64,000 nt of DNA from Panicum virgatum (Eukaryota > Streptophyta > Magnoliopsida > Poales > Poaceae), in the NCBI RefSeq assembly GCF_016808335.1, contig NC_053145.1:29151120-29215119 (forward strand), given 5' to 3'. Positions within the stretch are counted from its first letter, which is position 1, and each line of letters begins with the position of its first letter. The notes beneath the pieces were generated by a model. That model did not search any database. It saw nothing but the letters and a program-made list of their open reading frames with translations, and was not told where the DNA came from. The position numbers were made by a program, and so were the translations under genes. Below are positions 21,556-35,418 of this stretch, one piece after another.

Positions 21556-24054
21556 ATGCGGCGGCTACCGGTGCGACTCCTGCGCTCCGCCGCCGCCGCC
21601 GCCGCTCTCCGCGCCCCCGCCATCTTCCACGGAGGATTTCCGGTCACACCGGCGCTGCATCCCGCGGCTTCTGCTTCAGTGCCATCTTCTCCTTCGACCG
21701 ACCTCTCCCGGTGGCCGCAGCGCAGGGGTTACTCCCAGTTCGCGAGCGGGTTCACTCCGCTGAAGCCGAAGCCGCTGGGATCCATCATCGACGTCGAGCG
21801 CGCCAAGGGCCTCTCGCCCGAGCACCTCGTCGCCGCCTGGGATGACGTCAGTCCCTGCACCCCCTCAGTAGTCGTTTCCTTCGTTTCAATTCGTGTTAAG
21901 AATTGAGGTGCTCTGGTGTCAAAAAAAAAAATCCCGTCTGGTGACCATTAAAAATGTGATATTCTGTTTTGCACGCTTGGTACTTATTTCAAGCAGTTTG
22001 CTGGAAACAATTTGTTTTTGTCACGTATCCACATAACCAAACATTCATTGAAATATTCAGGCCTTCATATTGCGAATTACTTTCTAGGATCTTTGATATT
22101 GTGGATAACCTAAGAATTAGATTACTGCTAATGGAAGAATATATCAGGGAACTGTACAAGTGGGTTTATTTTTCTCCTTCAAAATGACAGTAAATCCATA
22201 TTGCATAACAATGGTATTTTGACACTGGTAAAAATTGCCCATTTGAAAATTACTTTGTTGAACTCAATGCATGCAATTAAAATAACTGGAGTGGGATAAA
22301 TATGTACTTTTTGAGTTTCCACATCCTCTCTATTTGGCACCGTTTGTCAAACTGCATGGAACACTAACGGCATGTGCTCTGAGCCTGTGTCCCCTGATTG
22401 TGCTTGTTTTTACCAAATGGTAGAGGGATTGAGCAAATCAGCGGTGGCTCAAGTCAAATCTAGAATCAAATGGGTGCATATCCTTAACTGTATTCAAATA
22501 TAAATAAAGTTACAACAGTACTTTTAACAACACCGCATTTTGTTTTACCTTACATTGACTTTAGAGAAACGTCAGGTGTTGGGGATAGGAGTAGCATTGT
22601 AATCAAAATCAACACACTTCTCAGATGATTCTTAAGCCCATAATTTTTTTTACCATAGGATGTAAAATATAATGCATGGTTTTCCTCTTCTTTTCTCTAT
22701 GTATGTGGTGGGTGGGTTGACTTTTATCTGATTAGGTTAATGTTGCAATTTCCAGCTCTATTACGTCCTCCAAAAGAAAAACCGGTTGAATAAATGACTA
22801 ATGTGCAATGATATGGCTTAATATTGTTTGTATTATGAATTATCCTGTTAAAACATTTTTTCATGCTAACTATTGGATTTGTCCTGATATTTTGTGTTGT
22901 TGCTTGTTTTACTCTTTTTTTTTCTGAATATCAGTATCATTTGGGAAGAGGTCATATAGGTGCATCTATGAAAACAAAGCTGTATCATCTCTTGGAACAA
23001 AGATCATCTGCATAGTATTTATTCCTCAACTTTGAGTTATTAGTTGCACATTTTCTAGTACCAGTGAATTTTCTGATATAATTTTGTTTAATCTGTAGTC
23101 GTCATTTTGTTATTCCTTTGTGGAAAGGAAGTGGATACACTACTATGTTCATGCAAGGTTAGTACTAAGTTATTTGGTGGATATTGGGATTATGATTAAC
23201 CTAGTCATTTTTTTTGTAGTTCTCCCGATTAATTTAGCAATTAGCGCTACAAATATGCCTAGCTTTGATCATTCTTAAATTGTGCCTCTTTATTTTGGAA
23301 CTACATATACTTTGGGACAATGGACCCTTAAAATACAGCCACTGTAGACTGGTTCAAATTGTAGAAGCAGGGAGTTGATTTGTGATATTGACATCAACAT
23401 GGCATATTTCTGTGCTTAGGCTCAAGATTATGTGCTTGTATTATTTTTTGTGTCACACAAATCTTAATGCACAAGGCAAGGGTTATATTCTAGCTAGTAA
23501 CAAGTTCTATGACTAGTTCATCTACATTCAACCATTTAACTCAAATTCATGGTATCCATATTCTCAGGCTATTGGAACAAGAAATTATCATGCCCTGTAA
23601 TGGTTGAACAATTGTCATCGCCTACTGTTTTGTAGCACATTGTAGCGGGGGTCTAATTTACTTAAGCATTGGTTCACTAAAATTTGCAACATTATTTTTT
23701 GGACATTCTTGGATTTATTTTTTTCTTCCTTTGTGATTCAATGTCCCAGTCCAGATGCCATACATGATCTTCACAGGACTTGAAGACTATAAAGCAAGAG
23801 GCACTCAAGCAAGCCCATACTACACTGTCACCCATTACACGGAGTTTGCAGAAACCAAGGACACAGTGCTTATTCGAGGAGATGTTGTTTTCACCAGCAA
23901 GCTAACTGATTCAGAGGCGAAGACCCTGTTGGAGACTGCTCACTCATTCTACCTGAATGATGTGAGATACAAACTCATGGAGCGCTTCAACAAGGAGACA
24001 CATGAGTTCGAGTTCAGAGATGTTCTTCAAGTGCTTGATATGCCAACCATGTGA
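21556..24054 (+). CDS. ATP11: ATP11-family F1-ATPase assembly factor, mitochondrial
   Basis: Four exons: 21556-21846, 22935-23014, 23099-23157, 23750-24054. They total 735 nt (244 aa plus TGA), all GT-AG and in frame. The N-terminus MRRLPVRLLRSAAAAAALRA is Arg/Ala-rich and acid-free, a typical mitochondrial presequence. From about residue 75 the ATP11 domain follows: SIIDVERAKGLSPEHLVAAW, YHLGRGHIGASMK, HFVIPLWKGSGYTTMF, FTGLEDYKARGTQA, and a C-terminal EFEFRDVLQVLDM. In yeast, Atp11p is the chaperone that binds free F1 beta subunits during assembly of the ATP synthase catalytic head. Length and motif order match plant members. The gene sits 1.3 kb downstream of SNI1 on the same strand with no functional link implied. 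Confidence 0.92.
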
Positions 24055-25082
24055 CCAGTTTAATTTCCGACCAACAGCAAACATTACTATTACACATTGC
24101 TTTTTGTCACCTCAATTTGGCACTGCAGATTGCTTTCTTGTATCATCAAAGGCAGTAAGATGGATGCACTAGATTTGCTCCTGACGTCATTAGAAAATTT
24201 TGGGGATTTGCTAAAGCAGATGTGGACTTGAAGTGACAGGAGAAATTCCCTAGCTATTTCCTTTGTTTCTCTCTAGCAAATTAGATCCATAACAACAGTT
24301 TTATAGCCATGATGTATTGTCCTTTAATAAGTTGGTGGAAACATAAAGTTGTTCGTATGTGGCAAGGTCGATAGCAGAGCAAATAAAAGGTCATCGTGGG
24401 TTTGTGCTGAAGTCAGCTCGTTTTGTTGAGCGAAAAGGGCGGTTGCAGTTCTGACTTCAGGTTTTGTGAGAGCGCTACATACAGTTGGGGCGGAAATCCG
24501 GTGGCTATATTAGTGCTACGAATTTTGAGTAGAAGTAGCTGAACTGATTAGTTGGAAATGCGCCTGAACAAGGAGGCAGCTGGCAGCCTAACGAAACGAT
24601 CTGCTGCGTGGTGATTTATGGTCGCATAAGCACAATTTGAACACTTGCAGCACTTGCATGCTGAACTTCTTTTCGTTCATTTTACTACCACAACAATACA
24701 CTATCTGCTTACCTGTGAACCGAATTTCGACTCAATTTGTTTCTTTATTAAACTATTTCAGTTAGCCCAATCTGCACTAATGAGACTGTCTGAAATCACC
24801 ATGCGACTAGAACCTGTTCCGTGTGACTAGCAGTTTAGGACGCAAAAAAGGTTCAAAAGGCAACATCTGTAATCATCATGATTTGGTGGGCGAGTTTGCA
24901 CTATTCGACGCATGCCATTCGACGGCAACATGGGAGGGAAGATCATCTGTTGCGAGATGATTTTGCGTCCAAACCTATGGCTTTTTAACCAGAGTTTATA
25001 GACTAATAACATTAGGAGTTTATAAGGCTAATAACATTAGGAGTATCATGCTAATTTTACTTGAGTTCAATAGGGTGTTTAG
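24055..25082. other. ATP11 3' flank, intergenic
   Basis: Includes the ATP11 3' UTR. A roughly 25-bp tandem repeat (ACTAATAACATTAGGAGT / GCTAATAACATTAGGAGT) lies at about 25001-25045. No gene recognised. Confidence 0.5.
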
Positions 25083-25363
25083 TATTGAGTTGCATGCACC
25101 GACCAGTTCAACCTAAAAGGTTAAGCTGATGAGGAGAGATGGGCAATTCACTTATATTCCAACACTCCCCCTCACGTGGAGGCTCCCTCAGGCCTCAGAC
25201 GTGGAATAAGAGCGAGCAGCAATTATTTAATTTAATTGCGCTAATTAGGATTCGAACTCGAGACCTCTAGCTCTGATACCATATTGAGTTGCATGCACCG
25301 ACTAGCTTAACCCAAAAGCTTAAGCTGATGGGGAGAGGTGGACAATTCACTTATATTCTAACA
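25083..25363 (-). mobile_element. SMART/TRIM-type miniature LTR retrotransposon, complete
   Basis: Two direct LTRs of 82 bp (25083-25164 and 25282-25363) share TATTGAGTTGCATGCACCGA, AAGCTGATG and AATTCACTTATATTC. On the minus strand the right-hand LTR is followed directly by TGGTATCAGAGC (25281-25270), the primer-binding site for initiator methionine tRNA. A 5-bp duplication TTTAG (25078-25082 and 25364-25368) flanks the whole. At 281 bp it is near the smallest size known for LTR elements and codes for nothing, so it depends on enzymes supplied in trans. Confidence 0.93.
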
Positions 25364-26459
25364 TTTAGAACGAGCTAAATAGTGTTCATATATATAGTTG
25401 TATGTTACAACGTTGTGCGTTTACATACACTGGTACACATACCCAGCCCGTAGAAGATCTGATCCCATGTCCTTTGCTCCCTCAGCATCATTGTAGTGCC
25501 CTCGCTAGTGCCGGCGTGCCGCAATTAACCAACCGGCACTTAGGCAGAGCCGCAGAGGAGGAGAGATGGACTTGATTTGATTTGACTTGATGATCCCGTG
25601 GATGAGCGGCTTCCGGCGCCGGGGTGGATTTGACTCCAAGGCAAGCAACGGCAGCAACAGCCGGCAGCACGAACCAGCTCTGCTCACACAACCATACGAT
25701 GTCGACGCGTTTCCTGGTACGCCCTGCAATCATGGGGCCGGCCCTGCGTAGCCACTTGCCCAGGCACCCTAGCTTTGAGGGTAGCAGCTTCTCAGCTCTC
25801 GACGAATGCGGGGAAAGCTGATTAAAAAACAATGTGTTTTCAGATACATTTCGACTTTTCGACAACCGAATTAGGGATTTTCAACTCGGATTCCCAAACT
25901 TTCACAGCTAATTTTGAACTTCTACTTTTGGAACTGGAAGAGAGAGACATTTCAAATTGGACATAGATGTGACGGCAGTTGAAAAATGGCCAAGTGCAGT
26001 TTTTATGTGATGGCCAACTTAAAAGGCTCTACTAATGTAGCTTATGTTTACAAACTGCTAGTTTGTGACTCATCCAAAATGTTCCATCTCGCGGCTGCCC
26101 AGATTGAGAAAAATGTATATATCCCACACTGTCAGAGTTTCAGGGTTCAGTTGCGATCCTTGCGTTGCCTGCTTAATCTAATGATTAGTTGCGCCCAAGC
26201 CCACCTAACGGCAGCATCATGCTTGCCATTGGACGGCCGATTCGGTGGGTCCCCTCAGCGCGATGCGCAGGAAACACGCATGCATGATTCATCATCCGCC
26301 GCCCGCAGCTGCTCGCCGTCGCCTCGAGGGGGATTCAGCTCAGCTGTTGAGGGTGAAGAGGCCCCACTGCACACACAGCACACAGCACACAGCGCAGCAC
26401 TTCGGCCAGCCAGCCAACAGAATGCCCACTAAGGCCACTCTGTCCCTTTGCTTGCTTCG

Positions 26460-26491
26460 CTTTCCTTTCCTTTCCTTTCCTTTCCTTTCCT
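26460..26491 (+). repeat. (TTTCC)n microsatellite
   Basis: About six tandem copies of TTTCC in the ROP 5' flank. A pyrimidine-rich tract like this is common in plant promoters and useful only as a marker. Confidence 0.8.
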
Positions 26492-26596
26492 GCTGCTAGC
26501 TATTCCCCCATTAATCGCAGCATGAGCCTTTGAGTAATTGTCAAGGCCGCCCAAGACAACTATATGTATTGTAATGTATGCGTGTGTCTATTTGTA

Positions 26597-28593
<1,997 letters not shown>

Positions 28594-29114
28594 GTTGGCA
28601 GCGTACAACATGGAGTTGCTCTTACATTTCTATTGCTTGTGTTGGTGTTGTGTTGCTGCTAGATCCTTTCTGGGTTAAAATTGATATGCTCCAGTGCTTG
28701 TTGCGTATGTAGGCTTGTAGCCAATATTACTCTTTGGGTGCGTTAATTACAAATGAATCCTTGCACTGGTTCAGATTGGCATCCAGTGATTAGGAATCTA
28801 CTCGTACTGCTTACATCCGTTACTTATCGTGTTTTTTTTTTCATGCACGTCTGATTGCTGTATAGGAACTTATCTCACGCATTCGTTACCAGTTTCCATT
28901 CATTGATTCGACTTGTGTGTAACTTGTACGCTTCAACTGCAGTGTGGAGCCTTTCTTTCTCACGAAGGCACGCGATGTGTTTGGTTGTGATCTTTGAATC
29001 TGGTACAGTACCAACTTCTCTATGCATCAGGCAAGAAAGAAAGACCTATGAGTCCGGACTGTCCAACTCTGCAGTCTGCAGACTATATGCTATCAGAGCT
29101 GAATCTAGGATTGG
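28594..29114. other. ROP 3' UTR and flank
   Basis: Downstream region of the ROP gene up to the border of the next repeat. No other gene recognised. Confidence 0.5.
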
Positions 29115-30576
29115 ATCGGGTGCTCTAGCCTAAGAGGGGGAGGGGGTGAATTAGTCACTCTTAAAATCTTAACATATGGCTCCAACTAGTTTGCACAAAA
29201 CTTAAACTAAAACAAGCTATCTAGATGTGCAACTGCGGTTCACCTTAGTGTGAAACCCTCATCCTAAAAGGGTTTTGCAATCTATAGCCAATCCTAGCAA
29301 GATACTACACTAAGAAAGTAAAAGTACACAAGTTGCAATATGAAATGCGGAAGCTTAAAGAGAGGGATGAGAGGAAGCGAACTCTCGACACGAGGATTTA
29401 TCCCATAGTTCGGATTGCCACAAAGACGCCCCTACGTCCACATTGTTGAAGCACTCACGAAGAGTATCGCTTTCCGATAATCAAGGCTCTTCCGTGAACA
29501 CAATCACGGTCACCTTGATCCCGATCTTCACTAAGGGAGATTGCCCACGAAGGAGGGGTCTTCGTCCCCCGCACAAAGTTGTCGACGCCGCTCCACACCA
29601 AGCCGGAGGGTCGTTGACGTGTCGGCGAGCCACCAATGCTCCAAGGGGCCGGCGCACCGTAATACAAGTGTGGTTCACTCTAGAACCACAGCACAAGGAT
29701 CTAAACCTTGCTTGATCACTCACTCAAGAGCTAACCTAGCACTAACACTAACAAAGCTTGTGCTAAGGATTAAGGATTTGATATTTATGCTCTTGGATGG
29801 CTTGGAGATGTTCTTGGATGTGTGTGTGATGTCTTGGGACTCCAGCAATCTTCAAATGGCTGTGAGAGCACATATATATAGGCCTCCAAGTCGAACTAAC
29901 CGTTTGTAGCCGTTAGTAGCTTTCTGCGTAGGCATCGGAACTTCTGGTGCAGGGGCATCGGTTCTTCCGGTCACTCACAGCAACTGAAGTAGCCATTAGA
30001 TTCCTGACACAGTTGCAGCGACTCCAGGGACCATCGGTTAAACCAATGCATAGGGCGTCGGTTAAACCGGTCACACACAGCGCCAGGACTAGTCGTTGGA
30101 CCTCCCACTTCTACTGACGTCATTTCACCGACGCTATGCTCCGATGTACCATCGGTTAAACCGGTGCTGAAAACTTGGCTCCTGGGCACTTGACATCGTC
30201 TCTGAAACATAGTACATTGAATGCACCGATGCTTGACTTGACACCGTCGGTTCAACCGGTGCTTCACTTCTTTCTTCACTTGATCTCTAGAGGCGCTCAG
30301 TCTTGCACCAATGCCAAGGCGTCGGATCTTCCGACAACCATCGGATGCATCGATGCTATAGGCATCGGTTCTTCCGGTGCTACTGATTTTAGTAGAACTC
30401 GTCCAATTCAGCGTTTCTTTGAGTTCTTTCTTCGTGTTTTGCTTTGCATGGCCTTTTTACTTCATCCCTGGGATCTAGAAATGTTCACTTAACAAAACCA
30501 TTAGTCACATTGATTGCGTTGTCAATCGATCACCAAAATCACTTGAAATAGCATAAATAGTGCCATGTTCGTTACA
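29115..30576 (-). mobile_element. Probable copia-type (SIRE/Maximus-like) solo or truncated LTR
   Basis: On the minus strand it begins TGTAACGAACATGGCACTAT (30576) and runs to the grass LTR phrase CACCCCCTCCCCCTCTTAGG (about 29125). The interior contains nine or so imperfect palindromes of the form CATCGGTT...AACCGGTG (29930-30390). It encodes no protein; reading frames within are short. No internal domain lies on either side and no target duplication was resolved, so solo LTR versus truncation is open. The superfamily assignment is from remembered LTR phrases and is moderate. Confidence 0.5.
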
Positions 30577-31254
30577 GTGATCAACTAGAAAATTTTTAAT
30601 ATCACAACAGCTTAAGTGTCTTATAAAAGTCTTCAGATCCACAATTAAGTAAAAAGTTTACCTTAAAATCAAGAAACTTGCACAATAATTTGTGATCTGG
30701 TGTTCAAAATTAGAGGGCTATGCTCTTTTGGGCTGATCCTTAGGGTGCACCAGGACCCACCCTGCCCACCCTTTGGACCAGCCAGTATATGCCATCCTCA
30801 TTTTGGATGTACTCATGTACACCTTATTTCCCAGGTGTAACATTTTACCTAACACATTTCTTCTCTTTGGCCGGGTCAGCACGCTGGTCGCGGGGCTCAC
30901 AGGCTCTTCCAGGCCAACTTCGACTCTCTGCTTGGTCTTCGGACTCTAGGATCAGTTGCCTGTCGGGAACCATACGCCCCCACCAACTCCTCGCACTGAG
31001 AAGCTCCCGAGTAGTGAACAAGCAAACCACCCCGGAACACAATATCTTTTCGCATAAGAAAAACAAATGGCCACAAATAAAGTTTTCCGCGAACAAGAAA
31101 GGTCGGAGCCGACCAAGATCTCAGGATCCCAAAAAGGAAACTTTATTGCTTTTTTTCGGCGTGTACCCAGCACAGGTCATTGTTGGCATTTCTTAGAGTC
31201 ATCACTAGGAGTGGTTAGTTCCTAGCAACGGCGCCTCGAAAATGCCATGTGGTA
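30577..31254 (-). other. Leader-like remnant of an Athila-type element
   Basis: On the minus strand, just downstream of LTR A, GGCGCCGTTGCTAGGAAC (31238-31221) resembles the Athila primer-binding site (TGGCGCCGTTGCCGGGGA). The rest looks like an untranslated leader with no gag. It is cut off at 30577 by the neighbouring LTR. The exact LTR border is uncertain: a second candidate terminus TGTTGGCATTTC lies at 31181. Confidence 0.4.
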
Positions 31255-32700
31255 TGTTTTAACATTTACAGAAGCATTCGCAAGTGCACGGATATACCGT
31301 TGTATCATTTCACCCGGAAGTATTCAGGGTATCGTTATTTATATTTTCCCAAGGGATGGCTAGGTTGTGTAAAGTGTATTTACTTAGTTACATAACCATG
31401 ACACGTATGAGCAAGATGAAGACCACTGACTATACAGGGGTAAGTGATATATGATAAAGATAATCAGGGGTAATGCGACACACACAGAACAGCCAACTCT
31501 CATGAATAAAGAAATAACAAGCAATCCTAAGGTTAGTGGGAGCATAGGCAAAGATTCCTGTTATACTAATCATGTTAGTGGATAAGTTACGTTAGCTGCA
31601 TTGCTTAGAGCTGCAGGTGCCGGAAAATTAGGGACATCGGGGAGAATGACCCGCACTGGAGAACATCCAGTCCCGTTTCATCTTTGCATGAACTCCTACA
31701 CCGTACCCGAACGTCGGGGAGTACGCTAACCGAGAAACAGCTTCCCGGCAGACTGACAGGGCTGTCACCACCTGCGGTCTACCCCAATCACACCGTGGAG
31801 CACTGTCATATCCGAAGGATCCCGCATACCCGGGCACCATGCCCGCATATGAGGTCACTACCCTAGCACCCCCGGGTCCCCCACCCTTCGGATGGACAGG
31901 TAAGATGCTAAGGCAAGCTCGAAAGCACAACGAACCGATATCCTTACCCAGATCATCTGGTCTAAGCATGCAACTAATATAACTTGATAAAGCATTGATC
32001 AAGGCTAAGCAAGCTACAAACATAGCAAGATAACCAAGAACGAACTCTGAATGATTAATATAAAGAAAGTCGGAATACAAAGCCATACCAGAGGCCGAGG
32101 ATTCCTCGCCGACCCCGAGGACGACTGGATTCGCTAAGGAGATGAAGTACCAGCCTAGCTCCACTACCCTAAGGAGTACAAGTCACAAGAGAGTGTACAG
32201 AGAGAGGCTTCCAAGTGATGTGTGAGAGAGAGTGGTGGGAGGCCCCTTTTATAGCTAGTGAGGTCGATTCCCGCCATCTCTATACATGGAAACATGCATA
32301 ACTGCCATTGAGAGGATAGGATCAGTCTTCCCGACAAAACTCAGCGGGAAAACCTTCCATAGGGGGTCGGCTGACCCCCTCTTCCCGCCTCTGGCTACCG
32401 TCCTTCTCTGGTACACTGCCTGGTGAGTCCTGATGTCAGATGGTCGGTGCCGGGGCTTGATTGGTCTGTTTGCTCTGGTTTGTGGGCCTCCTTTGCTCAT
32501 GTTTACGCAGGACACGATCATCTGTGACTTCTATCTGCGTATTCGTCGTGTTTTAGTCTTATTCCGGACTTGTGCTCCTGAAATCATAAATTCTCAAAAA
32601 CAACTGTGGAGCTAGGTTAGTGATACAAATATAAGAGTAAGAGGTATAGTTTTTCTTATTTATTGAGTATAGTTGACGGTCATATTTTGCACTTAACGAC
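31255..32700 (-). mobile_element. LTR A of an Athila-like element, larger part
   Basis: This is non-coding sequence with the typical passage GCAAGTGCACGGATATACCG near one end. Its other end was split by the Tat retrotransposon: the last few bases (46174-46181, CCGTCAACA terminus) lie beyond the insertion. With one target-site copy removed the LTR is about 1.45 kb. On its upstream side (minus strand) AGCTTGGGGGTGT (46194-46182) is a polypurine tract. The left border could alternatively be 31181. Confidence 0.7.
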
Positions 32701-32884
32701 TGTTATCGTCATAAATTAACAGGCCGAAATCCCGAAATCAAGATGGGCCTAAAGCAAAAGATGAGGAAGGCTTGTAAATCGGCTTCTGCGTGAGCGTCTG
32801 GGCCACATTGGCCGTGTATCTTTAAGATTAGAGATAGAGTCCAATCGGGACAAGATTAGTTTAGATTGTTTCCCAAGTCTCCGG

Positions 32885-32896
32885 ACTATAAATATG
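32885..32896 (+). promoter_or_regulatory. TATA box in Tat 5' LTR
   Basis: ACTATAAATATG, an excellent plant TATA box, is conserved in the 3' LTR at 45161-45172. It should define the start of the genomic RNA about 30 bp downstream. Confidence 0.75.
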
Positions 32897-33000
32897 TATC
32901 CTTTGTTATTCATGAAGAGAGCGTCATCACGACTCGCAAACAACAACTCTCGGCGCATCTCCACCCCTAATCCTAGGGTTCCATCCAAGTAAGTGCCATG

Positions 33001-33031
33001 CTGCCCTGATCGCTTCTTGCGATCAGGGCAG
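33001..33031 (+). other. Perfect 13-bp stem-loop in the LTR leader
   Basis: CTGCCCTGATCGC (33001-33013), loop TTCTT, GCGATCAGGGCAG (33019-33031). All 13 pairs match, and the same hairpin is at 45273-45303 in the other LTR. It lies about 110 bp after the TATA box, so it would be near the 5' end (and, if before the poly(A) site, also near the 3' end) of the RNA. A role in strand transfer, dimerisation or RNA stability is inference. Confidence 0.8.
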
Positions 33032-33896
33032 TATTGTTCTTGCTTTTACCTTGGTATTACTCGTACTGAAGCGTTTTTGATGGCGAGTAGTACTAGTTAT
33101 CATGATGTTCGTAGCATGGCTTTTAGTAGATCTGTTGTGCTTCATTGCTTATCATCTACGAATATCATGTTGTCTCTGTGCAGTCACGTTTCAATCTCTT
33201 GCTAGTTCTTATCGCATAGAATTAGTCGCACAGGGGCAACACCCTGCTTCTTTCATGTTTAGTAGATCTGATCTGTTATGGTTTGCTCTTATCTTAAGAG
33301 TTGGCATAATATCTGCTAGGTTAGGCCTTGCAAACGGATTGGATGATCCGGTGGCGTAGTAGATGCTTTATCTTAGCCTTGATAGGGATTGTTCCGGGAA
33401 TCGGCTCTTGCTAGTTCTTAGGCCTCTGTTTTGGGTTGTGGTTTAGTTGTCTGTTACGTTCGCTAGGCCTAGTCACATGTAGGATGTTCCGATCTAGCAG
33501 TGAAGCTATTACTATCGTGGATTAGATCAATTAGATTTAACTGAAGCAGTTTTATAGTGATTTGCTCTATTTATCATATCTGGATACAATCAGATCCCAT
33601 CTGACACCGGGACTCGATCGGCTCTTCAAAGCCGATGCAAGAGTCGTCCCGGGGAGCCGACCACGGCTCGGACTTACGTTTACACGTGTCTTTGTATGCA
33701 GGAAACTGTTCGGAGCACGTCTGCACCCTCTTGATCGGGTATAGGTCAGGTGGCACGCCCGGTTTTCATACATCCTCTGGGCGCGTGACGGAAATTGCGG
33801 GCCGTCGACGAGGGAGCAGTGCCTCTAGCGCCCTAGCAACCTCCCGGCTCTTCGTGTTGCCCGTCGTTGCTCGCCGGTGGGTTTCGGTCGACAACA

Positions 33897-33920
33897 CATT
33901 CTGGCACGCCCAGTGGGACA
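33897..33920 (+). promoter_or_regulatory. Primer-binding site region, Tat element
   Basis: CTGGCACGCCCAGTGGGAC (33901-33919) starts four bases after the LTR end, the position of the minus-strand primer site. The tRNA was not identified with confidence. Confidence 0.6.
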
Positions 33921-33942
33921 CTCGGCAACAACATCCACCGCA

Positions 33943-35418
33943 ATGATGACTGGAGCTCAAGATCAAGAACCCGCTCCCAAGCCCGTCATATATGAAGAGC
34001 TTCCTCCTGAACACAAGAAGAAGTATGATGAGATCAAAGCTCTGCTGGAAGCCGATCTCATCGGCTCTTTTGAGAGGACTCGCAACCATGGCATCAAGTG
34101 GAAGGGGTTCTCACCAGAAGGCGCTCTGGACAATGTAGATCTGTCTGTACCATCTGAAGAACGCACCAGAGCCCTGCGTCAGGAGATGAACTACATGGTG
34201 GCCCATGCGCTTCATCGGCACTCTCAGAGCTTGATGAACGAACTCGAGCGCATGGCGCATCGCGTCATCCAGGAGATAATCAAGAACCAGTACTCTCCAT
34301 CGGGGCCAATCCTGGGGAGTCACACAGAGGAAGCTGCACTGCATTCTAGGCCGCAACTGCCATTCTCATTTGCAGCTCCCAGACCACACAGCTCGCCGAT
34401 CTACGTCATCCACAAGATCGGCGGTGATCCTGGAGAAGGCCAGTTCCTCACCGAGCCACCTAAGGAGATTCCGCACGGCTACACGTGCGCCTACATCCCT
34501 GACAGCGTCAGTCCAGCACGCTCGGTGCAGATGGTGAACCCAGGAGCTCCTGGAGCAGACGCAGAAAAACAAGCGTGGCTGGCAAAGTACGCTACTGGGC
34601 CGAGTGCTGAGCCGTCGGCCCCAGGAGTTCTTAGTGTGGAGCAGGTCAGTGCAATACTCAGAGACCAGTTCGGCATCCTGCCCAAGAGGAAAGCGATCGG
34701 CTATTCCAAGCCGTATCCAAGCGACTATGACTTGATCCCACTGCCACCCAAGTATCGGCTTCCTGAGTTCACCAAGTTCAACGGATCAGAGGGAGCCAGC
34801 TCCATCGAGCATGTGAGTCGATACTTAACGCAGCTTGGGATGATCTCAGTGTCGGATCCATTGAGGGTCCTGTTCTTCGGCCAATCCCTTACAGGCCCAA
34901 CCTTTGGATGGTACGCGTCGCTAGCTCCGGATTCGATTCGGACTTGGAGGCAGCTTGAAGATCAATTCCATACCCAGTACCACTCGGAAGCTGCAGAAGC
35001 TGGAATTGCCGACCTTGCCCAAGTCAGGCAGAAGCGAGGAGAGACCGTGTCAGAGTACATACAGCGCTTCAGGGAGGTCAAGAACCGATGCTACTCGTCA
35101 CGCATCACAGAGAAAGAGGCAGTCGATCTGGCTGTCCTGGGACTTGCTAAGCCGATCAAGGATGCGGCTTTTCAGTTGGAGCTCACGTCTCTGGCGCACC
35201 TGGTGCAGAAGCTTACCGCATACGAGCATTATCATCCTAAGCTGTACCAGGACAAGTTCAAGCGCCATGTAAACATGGCACAAGCTGAAGAATCTGACGA
35301 CTCGGGTGAAGAGCAAGAAGTGGCCGTGGCAGAGTGGACTCGGGGGGGGGGGGGGGGCAAATCCTGTCCCATGCAAGTGGATCAAGCAGCAGGGGCTTGT
35401 AAAGGGCTTGGACTTTGA
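33943..35418 (+). pseudogene. Tat gag, frame disrupted at a G16 run
   Basis: The start is taken as the first ATG after the LTR and primer site (33943); an earlier in-frame ATG at 33877 lies inside the LTR. The N-terminal region has MPG-like helices (EELPPEHKKKYDEIKALLEA). A retrotransposon gag domain follows, from about residue 280 (LPEFTKFNGSEGASSIEHVS) to about 440 (QLELTSLAHLVQKLTAYEHY). Gag forms the particle that packages the RNA. At 35342-35357 there are 16 consecutive G residues; after them the continuing gag sequence is in another frame, and this frame stops at 35418. The run may be a real slippage-prone mutation or a sequencing artefact. Confidence 0.85.

Larger units (their letters stand above)
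32701..33896 (+). repeat. 5' LTR of the Tat element
   Basis: This 1196-bp repeat is nearly identical to 44972-46168. It contains a TATA box, a perfect hairpin in the presumed transcribed leader, and a splice-donor-like AGTAAGT (32988-32994) that the 3' LTR lacks because of a 4-bp length difference. Confidence 0.93.

Noticed and set aside
25488..25865. Minus-strand 125-aa frame with a hydrophobic stretch
   Set aside because: No splice context, promoter or recognised family; length is within chance for GC-balanced intergenic DNA.
29070..29130. CTATCAGAGCTGAATC as a primer-binding site for a plus-strand element
   Set aside because: It lacks a matching LTR in the correct orientation and the adjacent LTR is on the minus strand.
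32749..33773. Reading frames of 60-85 aa repeated at 45025-46045
   Set aside because: They occur in both LTR copies, lie in non-coding LTR sequence and have no recognised domain.
33877..33942. In-frame upstream ATG for Tat gag
   Set aside because: It lies inside the LTR and before the primer-binding site; the first ATG after these (33943) is preferred.
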